The notes below the pieces were generated by a model. The model had not been told where the DNA came from and did no database searches. It saw only the letters and a list, made by a program, of their open reading frames with translations. A program made the translations under genes and the position numbers. A stretch of 64,000 nucleotides of DNA from an uncultured beta proteobacterium (GTDB lineage Bacteria > Pseudomonadota > Gammaproteobacteria > Burkholderiales > Burkholderiaceae_C), in NCBI GenBank assembly GCA_903873485.1, contig CAIQOO010000185.1, positions 62,001 to 126,000 of the forward strand. The letters run 5' to 3'. Below, piece after piece: positions 29,568-40,330 of the stretch; the stretch's first letter is position 1; each line of letters opens with the position of its first letter.

Positions 29568-32483
29568 TCAATCCCCAACCGGCACGCAAGAGCAAAACAG
29601 ATGGCGGTCGCCATAGACGTTGTCGATGCGACCAACCGGCGGCCAGTATTTGCTTTGCTTCAAGCCCGCCACCGGATGCGCCGCCAATTCGCGTGGGTAG
29701 GGTCGATCCCAGGTCTCGCCAAGCAAGGCGGCTGCCGTGTGCGGGGCATTTTTCAGCGGGTTGTTGTCTGGCGGCCATTCGCCGCGCTCGACCTTGGCTA
29801 TTTCTTCGCGGATGGCGATCATGGCGTTGATGAAACGGTCGAGTTCGTCGAGAGTTTCGCTTTCGGTTGGCTCAACCATCAGCGTGCCGGGCACCGGAAA
29901 ACTCAGCGTCGGCGCATGAAAACCATAGTCCATCAGGCGTTTGCTGACATCTTCGGCGCTGATGCCGAGGGCTCCGCCGCTGCTTTCCTTGAGCGGGCGC
30001 AAGTCCAGAATGCATTCGTGCGCGACGCGGCCCGGCTTGCCGTCAACCGGGGCGCTGGTGTAGAGCGTGGGGTAATGGCCAGACAGGCGCACGCTGATGT
30101 AGTTGGCGCTCAGGATGGCGACTTCGGTGGCGGCTTTGAGGCCGTCGGCACCCATCATGCGGCAATACATCCAGCTTATCGGCAGCACCGCCGCATTGCC
30201 CAGCGGGGCGGCTGACACGGCACCCACGGCGCAAGCTTCGCCGCCAGCCGCGCCCGGGGGGCAGGTTGCATGACCGGGCAAAAACGGCACCAGATCAGCC
30301 ACCACACAGACCGGCCCGACACCGGGGCCGCCGCCGCCATGCGGGATGCAAAAGGTCTTGTGCAGGTTCAGGTGACTGACATCGCCGCCAAATTCGCCGG
30401 GTGCAGCCAGGCCGACCAGCGCATTCATGTTGGCGCCATCGACATACACCCGCCCGCCGTGGCTGTGAACCAGCGCGCACAGCTCTTTCACGCTGGTCTC
30501 AAAGACACCGTGGGTGCTGGGGTAGGTGATCATGATGGCGGCCAGGCTGGCGCTGTACTGCTCGCACTTGGCTTTCAGGTCGGCCATATCGACATTGCCC
30601 AAAGCGTCGCAAGCGGTCACCACCACCTTGAAGCCGACCATGGTGGCGCTGGCCGGGTTGGTGCCGTGGGCGCTGCTGGGAATCAGGCAGATGTTGCGAT
30701 GCGCTTCGCCGCGCGAGGCGTGAAAGGCGCGAATCGCCAGCATGCCGGCGTATTCGCCCTGGCTGCCGGCGTTGGGTTGCAGGCTGATGCCGGCGTAACC
30801 GGTGGCCTGGCACAGCCAGGCGCGCAACTGGGCATCAAGCTCGGCGTAACCGGTGCGCTGCTCGGCCGGGGCAAAGGGGTGAATGTCGGCAAACTCGGGC
30901 CAGGTGACGGGCAACATCTCGCTGGTGGCGTTGAGCTTCATGGTGCAACTGCCCAGCGGAATCATGCTGCGGTCGAGTGCCAGGTCAAAGTCGCTCAGGC
31001 GGCGGATGTAGCGCAGCATGCTGGTTTCACTGTGATGGTTGTTGAATACCGGGTGGCGCAAATAATCGCTGGTGCGCAGCAGGGCAGGGGGCAGCAGCAC
31101 TTGGGCATCGGCTTGCAGTGCGGCCACCTGCGGCAGCGACTGATCATCTGTGGCAAAGAATGACCAGAGCTGGGCGATGTCGTCACGGGTGCTGGTTTCA
31201 TCGAGCGAAATGCTCAGCGAAGTTTTTGAGTCAAATCGCAGGTTAGCCCTTGCTGCACCTGCGCTGGCAGCTATCTTTGTTGTAGCGTTTCCGGTGGTCA
31301 CCGTGATGGTGTCAAAGGCGCTGTTGTTGCGCAGGCGGTAGCCCATTTGCTGCAGGCCGGCCGCCAGCACTGCCGTCAGCGTGACGACCCGCTGCGCCAT
31401 CCGCTGCAAGCCCTGCGGCCCGTGATAGACCGCGTACATGCTGGCCATCACCGCCGGCAGCACCTGCGCGGTGCAGATGTTGGAGGTGGCTTTTTCGCGG
31501 CGAATATGCTGCTCGCGGGTTTGCAGTGCCAGCCGGTAAGCCGGGTTGCCATGCACATCGATACTCACACCGACCAGTCGCCCCGGCATGGCGCGCTTGA
31601 AATCATCGCGGCAAGCCATGTAGGCAGCGTGCGGGCCACCGTTGCCCATCGGCATGCCAAAGCGCTGGGTGCTGCCAACGGCAATATCGGCACCGAGTTC
31701 GCCCGGCGGCATCAGCAGGGTCAGCGCCAGCAGGTCGGCCGCCATGATGACGATGCCGCCGCTGGCCTTGTAAGCCTTGATCCAGGCGCGGTCATCGCGC
31801 ACCACACCGCTGACACCGGGGTATTGCAGCAGCACGGCAAAGCTGTCCTGGCTCAGGGCCTCATCACCGCTGCAGACCTTGACGCGGATGCCCAAGGGCG
31901 CGGCACGGGTCTGGATCACCTCCAGCGTCTGCGGCAAAACTTCTTCATCGACCAAAAACACATTGGATTTGGACTTGCCCACGCGCAGCGCCAGCGTCAT
32001 GGCTTCGGCGGCTGCGGTGGCCTCATCGAGCATCGACGCATTGGCCATCGGCAAGGCGGTCAGGTCGGTCACCATGGTCTGAAAATTGACCAACGCTTCC
32101 ATCCGGCCCTGGCTGATTTCGGCCTGGTAGGGCGTGTAGGCGGTGTACCAGGCCGGGTTTTCCAGGATATTGCGCAAGATCACGCCGGGCGTGTGGCTGG
32201 CGTAATAACCCTGGCCAATGTAGCTCTTGAATACCTGGTTTTTCGCCGCAATGCCTTTGAGTTCGGCCAGTGCCGCCGCTTCGCTGATGGCCGGCGCAAT
32301 GGCCATGGCGCTGCGGCGGGCAATGGCGCGTGGCACGATGTCGTCTATTAGTGCCTGCCGCGAAGGCGCGTTGAGGGCTTGCAGCATCAGCGCTTCATCA
32401 ACGGCGCTGATGCCGATATGGCGGGCGACGAATTCAGCCGGGTTTTCGAGATCGGTCAGGCTTGGAATGTGGGGCTTGGACAT
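29568..32483 (-). CDS. gcvP: glycine dehydrogenase (aminomethyl-transferring), P-protein
   Basis: Full-length Gcv[44 protein letters not shown]. Confidence 0.97.
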   Translation of the reverse strand: MSKPHIPSLTDLENPAEFVARHIGISAVDEALMLQALNAPSRQALIDDIVPRAIARRSAMAIAPAISEAAALAELKGIAAKNQVFKSYIGQGYYASHTPGVILRNILENPAWYTAYTPYQAEISQGRMEALVNFQTMVTDLTALPMANASMLDEATAAAEAMTLALRVGKSKSNVFLVDEEVLPQTLEVIQTRAAPLGIRVKVCSGDEALSQDSFAVLLQYPGVSGVVRDDRAWIKAYKASGGIVIMAADLLALTLLMPPGELGADIAVGSTQRFGMPMGNGGPHAAYMACRDDFKRAMPGRLVGVSIDVHGNPAYRLALQTREQHIRREKATSNICTAQVLPAVMASMYAVYHGPQGLQRMAQRVVTLTAVLAAGLQQMGYRLRNNSAFDTITVTTGNATTKIAASAGAARANLRFDSKTSLSISLDETSTRDDIAQLWSFFATDDQSLPQVAALQADAQVLLPPALLRTSDYLRHPVFNNHHSETSMLRYIRRLSDFDLALDRSMIPLGSCTMKLNATSEMLPVTWPEFADIHPFAPAEQRTGYAELDAQLRAWLCQATGYAGISLQPNAGSQGEYAGMLAIRAFHASRGEAHRNICLIPSSAHGTNPASATMVGFKVVVTACDALGNVDMADLKAKCEQYSASLAAIMITYPSTHGVFETSVKELCALVHSHGGRVYVDGANMNALVGLAAPGEFGGDVSHLNLHKTFCIPHGGGGPGVGPVCVVADLVPFLPGHATCPPGAAGGEACAVGAVSAAPLGNAAVLPISWMYCRMMGADGLKAATEVAILSANYISVRLSGHYPTLYTSAPVDGKPGRVAHECILDLRPLKESSGGALGISAEDVSKRLMDYGFHAPTLSFPVPGTLMVEPTESETLDELDRFINAMIAIREEIAKVERGEWPPDNNPLKNAPHTAAALLGETWDRPYPRELAAHPVAGLKQSKYWPPVGRIDNVYGDRHLFCSCVPVGD
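31227..31286 (-). repeat. family P, copy D, inside gcvP
   Basis: GTCAAATCGCAGGTTAGCCCTTGCTGCACCTGCGCTGGCAGCTATCTTTGTTGTAGC; shares GCGCTGGCAGCTA and TAGCCCTT-type blocks with copies C and B. Confidence 0.7.
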
Positions 32484-32502
32484 CGTGATGACGCTCCGGT
32501 GA

Positions 32503-32877
32503 TCAGTGCGCGTCAGCGGCAAACGCCGTGTAGCCGGTTTCATCCATCAGGGCATCAAGTTCGGTCGGGTCGGCCAGCGTCATTTTGAAAAACCAGCCGG
32601 CCCCCAGCGGATCGCTGTTGGCCAGCGACGGGTCATCGCGCAAGGCTTCATTGACTTCGGTGACTTCGCCATTGGCGGGCATATAGACATCGGCGGCGGC
32701 CTTGACCGATTCGACCACGGCGGCGACATCTTTGGCGGCGTAGCATTTGCCGACTTCCGGCAAATCAACAAACACCACGTCGCCCAGCGCGTCCTGCGCG
32801 TGGTGCGTGATGCCGACGGTGGCGCTATGGCCGTCGATCTTGATCCATTCGTGGTCGGGGGTGTATTTGAGGGACAT
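32503..32877 (-). CDS. gcvH: glycine cleavage system H protein
   Basis: [39 protein letters not shown] ... [18 protein letters not shown]. Confidence 0.97.
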   Translation of the reverse strand: MSLKYTPDHEWIKIDGHSATVGITHHAQDALGDVVFVDLPEVGKCYAAKDVAAVVESVKAAADVYMPANGEVTEVNEALRDDPSLANSDPLGAGWFFKMTLADPTELDALMDETGYTAFAADAH

Positions 32878-33037
32878 GGTGCTTGACTCCTGAAAAAGTG
32901 GGTGTGATGGGTCCGGCGGATCAGCGCCCGGTGGGTTGGATATTGTCGATGTTGCGGCAGGGGCCGACGCCAAATCGGCGGTCTGGCCGGTTGATGATTG
33001 ACTGCGCCGTTCGGATCAGCGTTAGCGTGAAACACAC

Positions 33038-33106
33038 CCGTTCGTGCTGAGCTTGTCGAAGCACCGTCTCGGTAGAAAGGCCCTTCGACAAGCTCAGGGC
33101 GAACGG
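33038..33106 (-). repeat. dispersed inverted repeat family R, copy 2 (between gcvT and gcvH)
   Basis: Near-identical reverse complement of 10433-10500. Confidence 0.9.
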
Positions 33107-33141
33107 TTTCATTTTTTGGGTTGGTCGGCAGACCATACAAG

Positions 33142-34287
33142 TTAGCCGCGAAAATAATTGGTCGGCACAAACGGCATGGTGGCAACCCGCATCGGCACCG
33201 GCTTGCCGCGCACCATGGCGTTGATTTTTGTGCCCAATGCGGCAAACTCGGGCGGCACATAGCCCATGGCGATGGGTTTATCGATGCAGGGGCCCAGCAG
33301 CCCGCTGGTGACTTCGCCCAGCCGCTTGCCGCTGCTGTCTTGCAACTCGCTGTGTTCGCGCACCGGAATCCGCTCCAGCGCCACCAGTCCAACACGTTTT
33401 CGGCTTGCAGCGCCCGCGCCGCCTGCAAGTTGCGCCAGTATTTTTGCAGCACCCGGAAAGCCGCCAGCGCGTGCGCCGCCAGCACGGCGTACCTTTTGCA
33501 TGGCCCAGCCCAGTCCGGCTTCGACTGGCGTGATGCTGGCATCAATGTCGTTGCCGTACAGCGGCAGCCCGGCTTCAAGCCGCAGCGAGTTGCGCGCACC
33601 CAGGCCAATCGGCTTGACCTCGGGCTGCGCCAGCAGCGCCTGCGCCAGTGCCAGCGCTTCTGAGGCCCGCACCGAAATCTCGAAGCCGTCTTCGCCGGTG
33701 TAGCCGCTGCGGGTCAGAAACACGTCAATATTCTGGCGCTCGGCATGCACCCGGAAGTGGCCGCCGATCATGAACACCAGCTTTTCCACGCCGGGGGCCA
33801 AACGCGACAGGGCCTTGACCGCCAACGGCCCTTGCAATGCCAGCAGGGCCTGATCCGGCTTGGGGATCACCTCGCAGCGCCGGCCGATGCTGGCCTGGAT
33901 ATGCGCCATGTCAGCGGCTTTGCAGGAACCGTTGACGATGATGAAAATATCGCTGCCCCGATTGACAAACATCAGGTCGTCGATGATGCCGCCGGCATCA
34001 TTGAGCAGCAGGCCGTAGCGCTGCTTGCCGACGGCCAGGTCGATCACGTCAACTGGCAGCAGGGTTTCGAGTGCGGCAGCGGCATCGGGGCCGACCAGGC
34101 GCAACTGGCCCATGTGTGACACATCAAACAGGCCAGCCGCCGTGCGGGTGTGTTTGTGCTCGGCGATCAGGCCGGTCGGGTATTGCACCGGCATGGCATA
34201 ACCGGCAAACGGCACCATGCGGGCACCAAGTGCGATGTGCAGGTCGTTGAGGGGAACTTTCAAAAGCGTTTCAGGTGAGGCAGACAT
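33142..34287 (-). CDS. gcvT: glycine cleavage system aminomethyltransferase
   Basis: [51 protein letters not shown]. Confidence 0.96.
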   Translation of the reverse strand: MSASPETLLKVPLNDLHIALGARMVPFAGYAMPVQYPTGLIAEHKHTRTAAGLFDVSHMGQLRLVGPDAAAALETLLPVDVIDLAVGKQRYGLLLNDAGGIIDDLMFVNRGSDIFIIVNGSCKAADMAHIQASIGRRCEVIPKPDQALLALQGPLAVKALSRLAPGVEKLVFMIGGHFRVHAERQNIDVFLTRSGYTGEDGFEISVRASEALALAQALLAQPEVKPIGLGARNSLRLEAGLPLYGNDIDASITPVEAGLGWAMQKVRRAGGARAGGFPGAAKILAQLAGGAGAASRKRVGLVALERIPVREHSELQDSSGKRLGEVTSGLLGPCIDKPIAMGYVPPEFAALGTKINAMVRGKPVPMRVATMPFVPTNYFRG

Positions 34288-34370
34288 CAGGGCACTCCAG
34301 GTAAAGCGGTTCAAAGGGCAAATCAAATGCCACGGCACAGATGCATGCTCCGTGCCATGGGTTGCCCCCG

Positions 34371-34638
34371 CTGTCCGCTTTACCTGAGAGATTCGCCGCG
34401 CCGGGCCGCCTGAATCAGCGGCAACGGCCAACGGGTTGCTCCTTCGGTGGGATGCACCGCGCGGTGTGGCGGGGGTGCAGCCTCTCTCCAGTGGGGATAC
34501 GTCTTGACATGTTTCGAACATCAAGACGCTTGTCAGTCCTTTTGCCTGAGCGTTCAAACTGCTGCAATCAGCAACTCTGCGCCTTCGGCGGCTGCCTTGA
34601 ATCGGGTTCAACGGCAGCGCTCTCCTGACTTGGCAAAT
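34371..34638 (-). promoter_or_regulatory. tandem glycine riboswitch upstream of gcvT
   Basis: Minus strand shows two gcvT-motif aptamers: GGAGAGCGCTGCC...GCCGAAGGCGCA...CGCTCAGGCAAAAGGACTGAC and CTGGAGAGAGGCTGCACC...CACCGAAGGAGCAACC...AATCTCTCAGGTAAAGCGGACAG. Confidence 0.93.
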
Positions 34639-34694
34639 TCTACATGGGCTGATTTGCCAAACCAAAAAACCATCATCGGGACACCTGCGCTGGC

Positions 34695-35633
34695 TTATAT
34701 GTCTTTGAGCAAAGGGTAGGGTGGAGGTGACAGCGCCATCAGCGGCCCGGCAGCGCCCCCCAAATGCACGCCACCGGCTTCAAACGCACTGATCTGCATC
34801 GACACGATTGCATCAAACCCGCCGGCGGGTGCCGCAGCCGCCTGTGCCACGATGCCGCAGGGCTGAGTTGCGTCGCTGCCGGCAAACACCTCGTCGCCGG
34901 CACTCATGGCCATGTCAGCATGGGCCAGATAGGCGCGGCGTTTCAGCGTGCCACGAAACTGGCTGCGCGCCACCACCTCTTGCCCAGGGTAGCAGCCCTT
35001 CTTGAAATTCACGCCGCCTACCGACTCGTAGTTGAGCATTTGCGGCACAAAGGACTCAACCGTCGGCGCGGTGATGGTGGCAATGCCGCTGCGCACCTCG
35101 CTCCAGTCCCACAGCGCCTGGGTCAGGGCCGGGCCGGTTGGGGCGGGTTGGGAGATTGGGGCCGTCCAGAGTGCACGGGCGACACCGTCGGCTGGGTAGA
35201 GCTGAATCAGGGATATACCATCAAAATCGGCCTTGGCCCATACCCCGCTTGCGCTGATAGCTCTATTTTCAATAGCAATCTGAAGGGTGGAGCCGGCCAT
35301 GCCAAAAACGCCAAATTCGGGGCTTGCATCGGTCAGGCTGGCTTTGGCGCGCAGCACAAACATGCGCAGGCGCTTGAGTGTGGCAGGCAAAATGCGCTGG
35401 TCGCAGATCAGCAAAATTTCGGTCGGGCTGCGTTTGAAGCCAATAAAGCTGGCCTGCATACGGCCTTTGGCGCTGCAAAACCCGGCCAGCCGGGCCTGGG
35501 TCAAATCCAGCAGCACAAAGTCGTTGGTCAACTGGTTGTGCAAAAACTTGGCGGCATCGTCGCCAGCGACCCGAATCAGCCCATAGTTTGTCAGCGGGGC
35601 CACGCCATCGAGAAATTGGATTGAGCTTGTCAT
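34695..35633 (-). CDS. ygfZ: YgfZ-family folate-binding protein
   Basis: Conserved signature NFKKGCYPGQEVVAR. Confidence 0.92.
   Translation of the reverse strand: MTSSIQFLDGVAPLTNYGLIRVAGDDAAKFLHNQLTNDFVLLDLTQARLAGFCSAKGRMQASFIGFKRSPTEILLICDQRILPATLKRLRMFVLRAKASLTDASPEFGVFGMAGSTLQIAIENRAISASGVWAKADFDGISLIQLYPADGVARALWTAPISQPAPTGPALTQALWDWSEVRSGIATITAPTVESFVPQMLNYESVGGVNFKKGCYPGQEVVARSQFRGTLKRRAYLAHADMAMSAGDEVFAGSDATQPCGIVAQAAAAPAGGFDAIVSMQISAFEAGGVHLGGAAGPLMALSPPPYPLLKDI
35218..35279 (-). repeat. family P, copy E, inside ygfZ
   Basis: ATCAAAATCGGCCTTGGCCCATACCCCGCTTGCGCTGATAGCTCTATTTTCAATAGCAA. Confidence 0.75.
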
Positions 35634-35681
35634 GGCACGGATTATGATGTGCTGCTGTTTTTCTAGGAAGGTCACAGTCTG

Positions 35682-36668
35682 GTGCGTCGTATCGTGGGGT
35701 TTTTGCTGGTGCTCGGTTTACTCATCGGTGGTGCAGGCTGGTGGTGGGTGAATCATCACCGCCTGACGCTGGCAAACAGCGTGGTGAACCTGTCGATTGA
35801 ATTCGGCAGCTTGCCGCAATCGGTGGCGCAGGCGGCGGTGGAGGCCGGGGTGGACACCTCGCCGCTGGTGCTGTACTGGTGGTTTCGCCTGTCGGGGCAG
35901 GCCCGCCAGATCAAGGCCGGCAGTTATGAATTTGCAGGTGAACTGACCCCGGCGAGCTTGTTGCGCAAGCTGGTGCGTGGTGACGAGGCGCTGCGCACGG
36001 TCACTCTGGTGGAGGGCTGGACTTTCCGGCAGGTTCGTGCAGCGCTACTAAAAGCAGAGCTACTCACGCCCGATACACAAGGGCTGGAGCCTGATTTGAT
36101 CATGAAGTCGTTGGGGCGGCCGGAGCTGCCACCGGAAGGGCGCTTTTACCCCGACACCTACAACTATGCCAAAGGCAGCAGCGATTTGGCGCTGCTCCGG
36201 CGCGCCCTGCAGGCGATGGACAGGCAGCTTGCGGCCGCCTGGCAGGCGCGGCAAACCGATAGCCCGCTGAAAACTCCCGAACAACTGCTGACATTGGCCA
36301 GCATTGTCGAGAAAGAAACCGGCCTCGCGCGTGACCGGGCGCTGATTGCCTCAGTGTTTGTCAACCGCCTGCGTTTGGGCATGCCGCTGCAAACCGACCC
36401 GACCGTGATTTATGGCTTGGGCGAACAATTTGACGGCAACCTGCGCAAACGCGATCTGCAACAAGACACACCCTGGAATACCTACACCCGCAGCGGCTTG
36501 CCGCTGACGCCCATTTCCATGCCTGGCAAGGCGGCGCTTGGGGCAGCGGCACAGCCAGAACCCGGCCGGGCGCTGTATTTTGTGGCGCGTGGCGATGGCA
36601 GCAGCCAGTTCAGTGAAAATCTGGCAGCACACAACCATGCCGTCAACCAATATCAGCGTGGGCAATGA
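35682..36668 (+). CDS. mltG: endolytic murein transglycosylase
   Basis: [42 protein letters not shown]; YfcG-type GTG start. Confidence 0.95.
   Translation: MRRIVGFLLVLGLLIGGAGWWWVNHHRLTLANSVVNLSIEFGSLPQSVAQAAVEAGVDTSPLVLYWWFRLSGQARQIKAGSYEFAGELTPASLLRKLVRGDEALRTVTLVEGWTFRQVRAALLKAELLTPDTQGLEPDLIMKSLGRPELPPEGRFYPDTYNYAKGSSDLALLRRALQAMDRQLAAAWQARQTDSPLKTPEQLLTLASIVEKETGLARDRALIASVFVNRLRLGMPLQTDPTVIYGLGEQFDGNLRKRDLQQDTPWNTYTRSGLPLTPISMPGKAALGAAAQPEPGRALYFVARGDGSSQFSENLAAHNHAVNQYQRGQ
36043..36102 (+). repeat. family P, copy F, inside mltG
   Basis: GCTACTAAAAGCAGAGCTACTCACGCCCGATACACAAGGGCTGGAGCCTGATTTGATCATG. Confidence 0.65.
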
Positions 36669-36669
36669 C

Positions 36670-37332
36670 ATGTCAGCCACATTTATGACCCCAACCGGAC
36701 TTTTTATCAGCTTTGAAGGCATCGATGGTGCCGGCAAATCCACCCACATTGCCGTCCTGGCGCAGGCGTTTGAAGCGCAGGGCAGGGCGGTAACGTTGTC
36801 GCGCGAGCCGGGTGGCACTCCTTTGGCCGAAAAATTGCGCACCCTGGTGCTGCACGATGCCATGGACGCGATGACCGAAGCGCTGCTGGTATTTGCCGCC
36901 CGGCGTGATCACCTGCAGCAACTGATCGCACCGGCCTTGGCGCGCGCCGAGGTGGTGCTGTGTGACCGTTTTACCGACGCCACGTTTGCTTATCAGGGCA
37001 GTGGCCGCGGATTTGACCTGTCAACGCTACAGTATCTGGAGCAGCTTGTGCAGACGGTCCAAGGGCCAGAGGGTGATTTCATCTTGCAGCCTGACTTGAC
37101 CCTGTGGTTTGATCTGGCGCCTCTGGTGGCGGCACAGCGGCTGGCCGACACCCGCTTGCCAGACCGATTTGAGTCGCAACCGGTCGATTTTTTTACCCGC
37201 GTCCGTGCTGGCTACTTGCAGCGGTTCGAGCAGCAGCCGCAGCGATTTGCCCGCATTGATGCCGACCAGCCGCTGCAGGCGGTCTGGCAAAGCGTGCTGC
37301 AAGCGGTGCGGCAGCGGGGCTGGCTGGCATGA
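36670..37332 (+). CDS. tmk: thymidylate kinase
   Basis: [16 protein letters not shown] ... [14 protein letters not shown] ... [16 protein letters not shown]. Confidence 0.96.
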   Translation: MSATFMTPTGLFISFEGIDGAGKSTHIAVLAQAFEAQGRAVTLSREPGGTPLAEKLRTLVLHDAMDAMTEALLVFAARRDHLQQLIAPALARAEVVLCDRFTDATFAYQGSGRGFDLSTLQYLEQLVQTVQGPEGDFILQPDLTLWFDLAPLVAAQRLADTRLPDRFESQPVDFFTRVRAGYLQRFEQQPQRFARIDADQPLQAVWQSVLQAVRQRGWLA

Positions 37333-38357
37333 GCACCGGCACCATTGCCGACGGCCATGGCATGGCACCCTGGATTGCGGCACAAGCGCAAACCCTGCTG
37401 GCCCAGCGCGGCCACGCCTGGCTGCTGGCCGGCCCCTCGGGGCTGGGGCAATATGATCTGGCGCTGGCGCTGGCCCGCGCCTGGCTGTGTGACCAGCCGG
37501 GCGGGCAGGGCGCTTGTGGCAAATGTGCCAGTTGCCATGCGATTGACGTGCATGGCCACGCCGATCTGTGCGTGCTGATGCCCGAAACCGTGCTGCTTGA
37601 GCTGGGCTGGCAGTTATCAGAAAAAGCCCAAAACGAAATCGCCAGTGATGCCGGCGGCGACGGCAAAAAACGCAAGCCCAGCAAAGAGATCAAGGTCGAG
37701 GCGATGCGCGACGCGATCGAGTTTGCCCAGCGCACCAGCGCACGTGGCCGGGGCAAGGTGGTGCTGGTGTTTCCGGCTGAACGCATGAATGTGTTCACCG
37801 CCAATGCCTTGCTCAAGACCCTGGAGGAACCCGCCGGGGACCTGAAGTTTGTGCTGGCCACCGATGCGGCACACCAGTTGCTGCCCACCATTCGCAGCCG
37901 TTGCCTCTGGCACGGCATGGTCTGGCCGGATCAGGCCAGCGCCATGACCTGGCTGACAGCGCAAGGTGTGCCAGCGGCCCGGGCGGCAGTGGCTTTGCGT
38001 GCAGCCGGCGGGCGGGCGCAGGATGCCCTGCTGTTTGCCAGCCTGGCCGACACCTGGAAACTGCTGCCCAGGGCGGTGCAGCGTGGCGAGCTTGGCGTGT
38101 TCAAAGACTGGACAGCGGCACAGGTGGTGGATGTTTTGCACAAGCTCTGCCATGATCTGCTGGCCATGAAAGCCGGGGCGATGCCGCGATTTTTTGAGGC
38201 CGATGATCTGCCTGCTGGCGGCTCCTGGCAGAGCCTGACGGCCTGGTCCAAGGTACTCAGTCAAACCCGGCGCACGGTGGAACACCCGTTTAACGCCGGC
38301 CTGATGCAAGAGGCGCTGGTCAGCCAGGCGCAATTGGCTCTAAACTTGAAATCATGA
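37329..38357 (+). CDS. holB: DNA polymerase III subunit delta'
   Basis: [33 protein letters not shown] zinc site; [13 protein letters not shown]. Confidence 0.93.
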   Translation: MSTGTIADGHGMAPWIAAQAQTLLAQRGHAWLLAGPSGLGQYDLALALARAWLCDQPGGQGACGKCASCHAIDVHGHADLCVLMPETVLLELGWQLSEKAQNEIASDAGGDGKKRKPSKEIKVEAMRDAIEFAQRTSARGRGKVVLVFPAERMNVFTANALLKTLEEPAGDLKFVLATDAAHQLLPTIRSRCLWHGMVWPDQASAMTWLTAQGVPAARAAVALRAAGGRAQDALLFASLADTWKLLPRAVQRGELGVFKDWTAAQVVDVLHKLCHDLLAMKAGAMPRFFEADDLPAGGSWQSLTAWSKVLSQTRRTVEHPFNAGLMQEALVSQAQLALNLKS

Positions 38358-38725
38358 CGAACACCGAACTTAGCGGCCAAAAGCTGCCGCGCCCCAGCGT
38401 CATCCAGTTTTCCATCAAAGACATGTCGGGCCTGGCGGCAGCCTATATGCCAATACTGCTCGATGGCGGCCTGTTCATTCCGACCAACCGGCCTTACTGG
38501 CTGGGTGATTCGGTCTATGTGCTGATCGCGCTGCCCGATGGTTCGCAACGTCATCCGGTGGCAGCCAAGGTGGCCTGGATCACCCCGGCCAACGCGGCCG
38601 GCGGGCGAACTCAAGGAGTGGGCGTGCGGTTTCCCAACGATGAAAAGTCGCTGGCGCTCAAATCAAAAATTGAAGGCATGCTCAGTGGTTATGTGACCAC
38701 CGAGCGTTCCTCGCAAACCGTCTGA
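38354..38725 (+). CDS. PilZ domain-containing protein
   Basis: YMPILLDGGLFIPTNRPYWLGDSVYVLIALPDG; located between holB and tatD. Confidence 0.88.
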   Translation: MTNTELSGQKLPRPSVIQFSIKDMSGLAAAYMPILLDGGLFIPTNRPYWLGDSVYVLIALPDGSQRHPVAAKVAWITPANAAGGRTQGVGVRFPNDEKSLALKSKIEGMLSGYVTTERSSQTV

Positions 38726-38734
38726 CAGGCTGGC

Positions 38735-39532
38735 ATGTTCACCGATTCCCACTGTCATTTGAATTTTCCCGAGCTGTTGTCCGATCTGCCCGCCATTTTG
38801 CAGGCCATGGAAAATGCCCGGGTCGAGCGCGCCCTGTGCATCAGCACCACGCTGGAAGAGTTTCCTGCGGTACATCAACTGGCCTTGGCGCACTCCCATT
38901 TGTGGGCGACCGCCGGCGTTCATCCGGACAACGAGGGGGTGCTGGAACCGGGTCTGGACGATCTGCTGCGCCTGGGCCGTCTGCCACGGGTGGTGGCTAT
39001 CGGCGAAACCGGCCTGGACTATTACCGGCTTAACGGCCGCAGCGTGGCTGACATGCACTGGCAGCGCGAACGCTTTCGCACCCATATCCGGGCGGCGCGG
39101 CAACTGGCCAGGCCACTGGTGATTCACACCCGCAGTGCTGCGACCGACACGCTCGATATCTTGCGGCAAGAGGGCGAAAACGGGTCATCCGGCAGTGCCG
39201 GCGGAGTTTTCCACTGTTTTACCGAAGATGCGGCAACTGCCCAGGCGGCACTCGACCTGGGCTTTTATATTTCTTTTTCCGGCATCCTGACTTTCAAGAG
39301 TGCCCACGCCATCCGCGCTGTGGCGGGCTGGGTTCCGCTGGATCGGCTGTTGATCGAAACCGACAGCCCTTATCTGGCCCCGGTGCCATACCGGGGAAAA
39401 ACCAATAATCCGTCGTTGGTGCCGCTGGTGGCAGCGCAGTTGGCGCAGCTTCGGCAGATGCCCGTCGAACAGATGGCACAGATCACCAGTGGCAATTTTG
39501 AGCGCTTGTTCAAGGGAGTTCAGGCATGCTGA
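38735..39532 (+). CDS. TatD family hydrolase
   Basis: MFTDSHCHLNFPEL ... IGETGLDYYR ... ETDSPYLAPVPYRGKTNNP. Confidence 0.95.
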   Translation: MFTDSHCHLNFPELLSDLPAILQAMENARVERALCISTTLEEFPAVHQLALAHSHLWATAGVHPDNEGVLEPGLDDLLRLGRLPRVVAIGETGLDYYRLNGRSVADMHWQRERFRTHIRAARQLARPLVIHTRSAATDTLDILRQEGENGSSGSAGGVFHCFTEDAATAQAALDLGFYISFSGILTFKSAHAIRAVAGWVPLDRLLIETDSPYLAPVPYRGKTNNPSLVPLVAAQLAQLRQMPVEQMAQITSGNFERLFKGVQAC

Positions 39533-40209
39533 AAGTGCTGCTGGCCAGTTCTGGGAAATGTTGCAAAAAACTGTTCTATCTGGTTGTTTTTTATGGATTT
39601 TCTGTGGCTTCTGCGGGGTCTTATGATGACTTTTTCAGAGCTGTCAGGCAAGACGATGCCAGCAGCGTTTCGGCCTTGCTGCAACGCGGTTTTGATGCCA
39701 ATACAGTGGATCCGTCGGGTTGGCATGGCTTGATGCTGGCAATCCGGGAGCCGTCACCTAAAGTGATCCGGGTGCTGCTGGACTGGCCCACAACCAAGGT
39801 CGAGGTTCGCAACGCACAGGATGAAAGCCCATTGATGCTGGCAGCCTTAGCCGGTGAGCTTGAACTGTGCCGCCTGCTGATTCAAAAGAATGCGGATGTC
39901 AACAAACCCGGCTGGGCCGCCTTGCATTACGCTGCCACCAACGGGCATCTGGAGGTCATGAACCTGCTGCTTGAAGAAAATGCCTATATCGACGCCCAGT
40001 CTCCCAATGGCACCACGCCACTGATGATGGCAGCACACTATGGCACGCCAGCGGCGGTCCAACTGTTGCTGCAAGCCGGTGCCGATCCGCTGCTGAAGAA
40101 TATGCAGGGCCTTGCGGCGCTGGACTTTGCCAACCGGGGTCGCCGGGAAGATTCCGCCAACATCATCCGGGCCTTTATCCGCAGTTTGCAACCCAAAGGT
40201 ACTTGGTAA
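39526..40209 (+). CDS. ankyrin repeat-containing protein
   Basis: Several ANK repeats (ALHYAATNGHLEVMNLLLEENAYIDAQSPNGTTPLMMAAHYGTPAAVQLLLQAGAD). Confidence 0.92.
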   Translation: MLKVLLASSGKCCKKLFYLVVFYGFSVASAGSYDDFFRAVRQDDASSVSALLQRGFDANTVDPSGWHGLMLAIREPSPKVIRVLLDWPTTKVEVRNAQDESPLMLAALAGELELCRLLIQKNADVNKPGWAALHYAATNGHLEVMNLLLEENAYIDAQSPNGTTPLMMAAHYGTPAAVQLLLQAGADPLLKNMQGLAALDFANRGRREDSANIIRAFIRSLQPKGTW

Positions 40210-40330
40210 GGCATCGGTTTGGCTCCCACGCCCATTCTGTATCTGACTGTATCTGACTTTATACAATGTATATTATGTTAAGTTAAAGATGGAAAAAAAC
40301 GGATTGACAACCGGATTGCCACCACTCTCA

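Noticed and set aside
32580-33608. 342-aa minus-strand ORF spanning gcvT, repeat R and gcvH
   Set aside because: Out of frame relative to gcvT and gcvH; reads through the repeat by chance
34985-35010. AGCCCTT block in ygfZ as a family P fragment
   Set aside because: Encodes the universally conserved KGCYPGQE motif; coincidence of codons
39355-39380. AGCCCTTAT block in tatD as a family P fragment
   Set aside because: Encodes the conserved TDSPYLAP motif; no other element blocks nearby
40235-40262. Two tandem TGTATCTGACT units downstream of the ankyrin gene
   Set aside because: Too short and only two units; likely incidental
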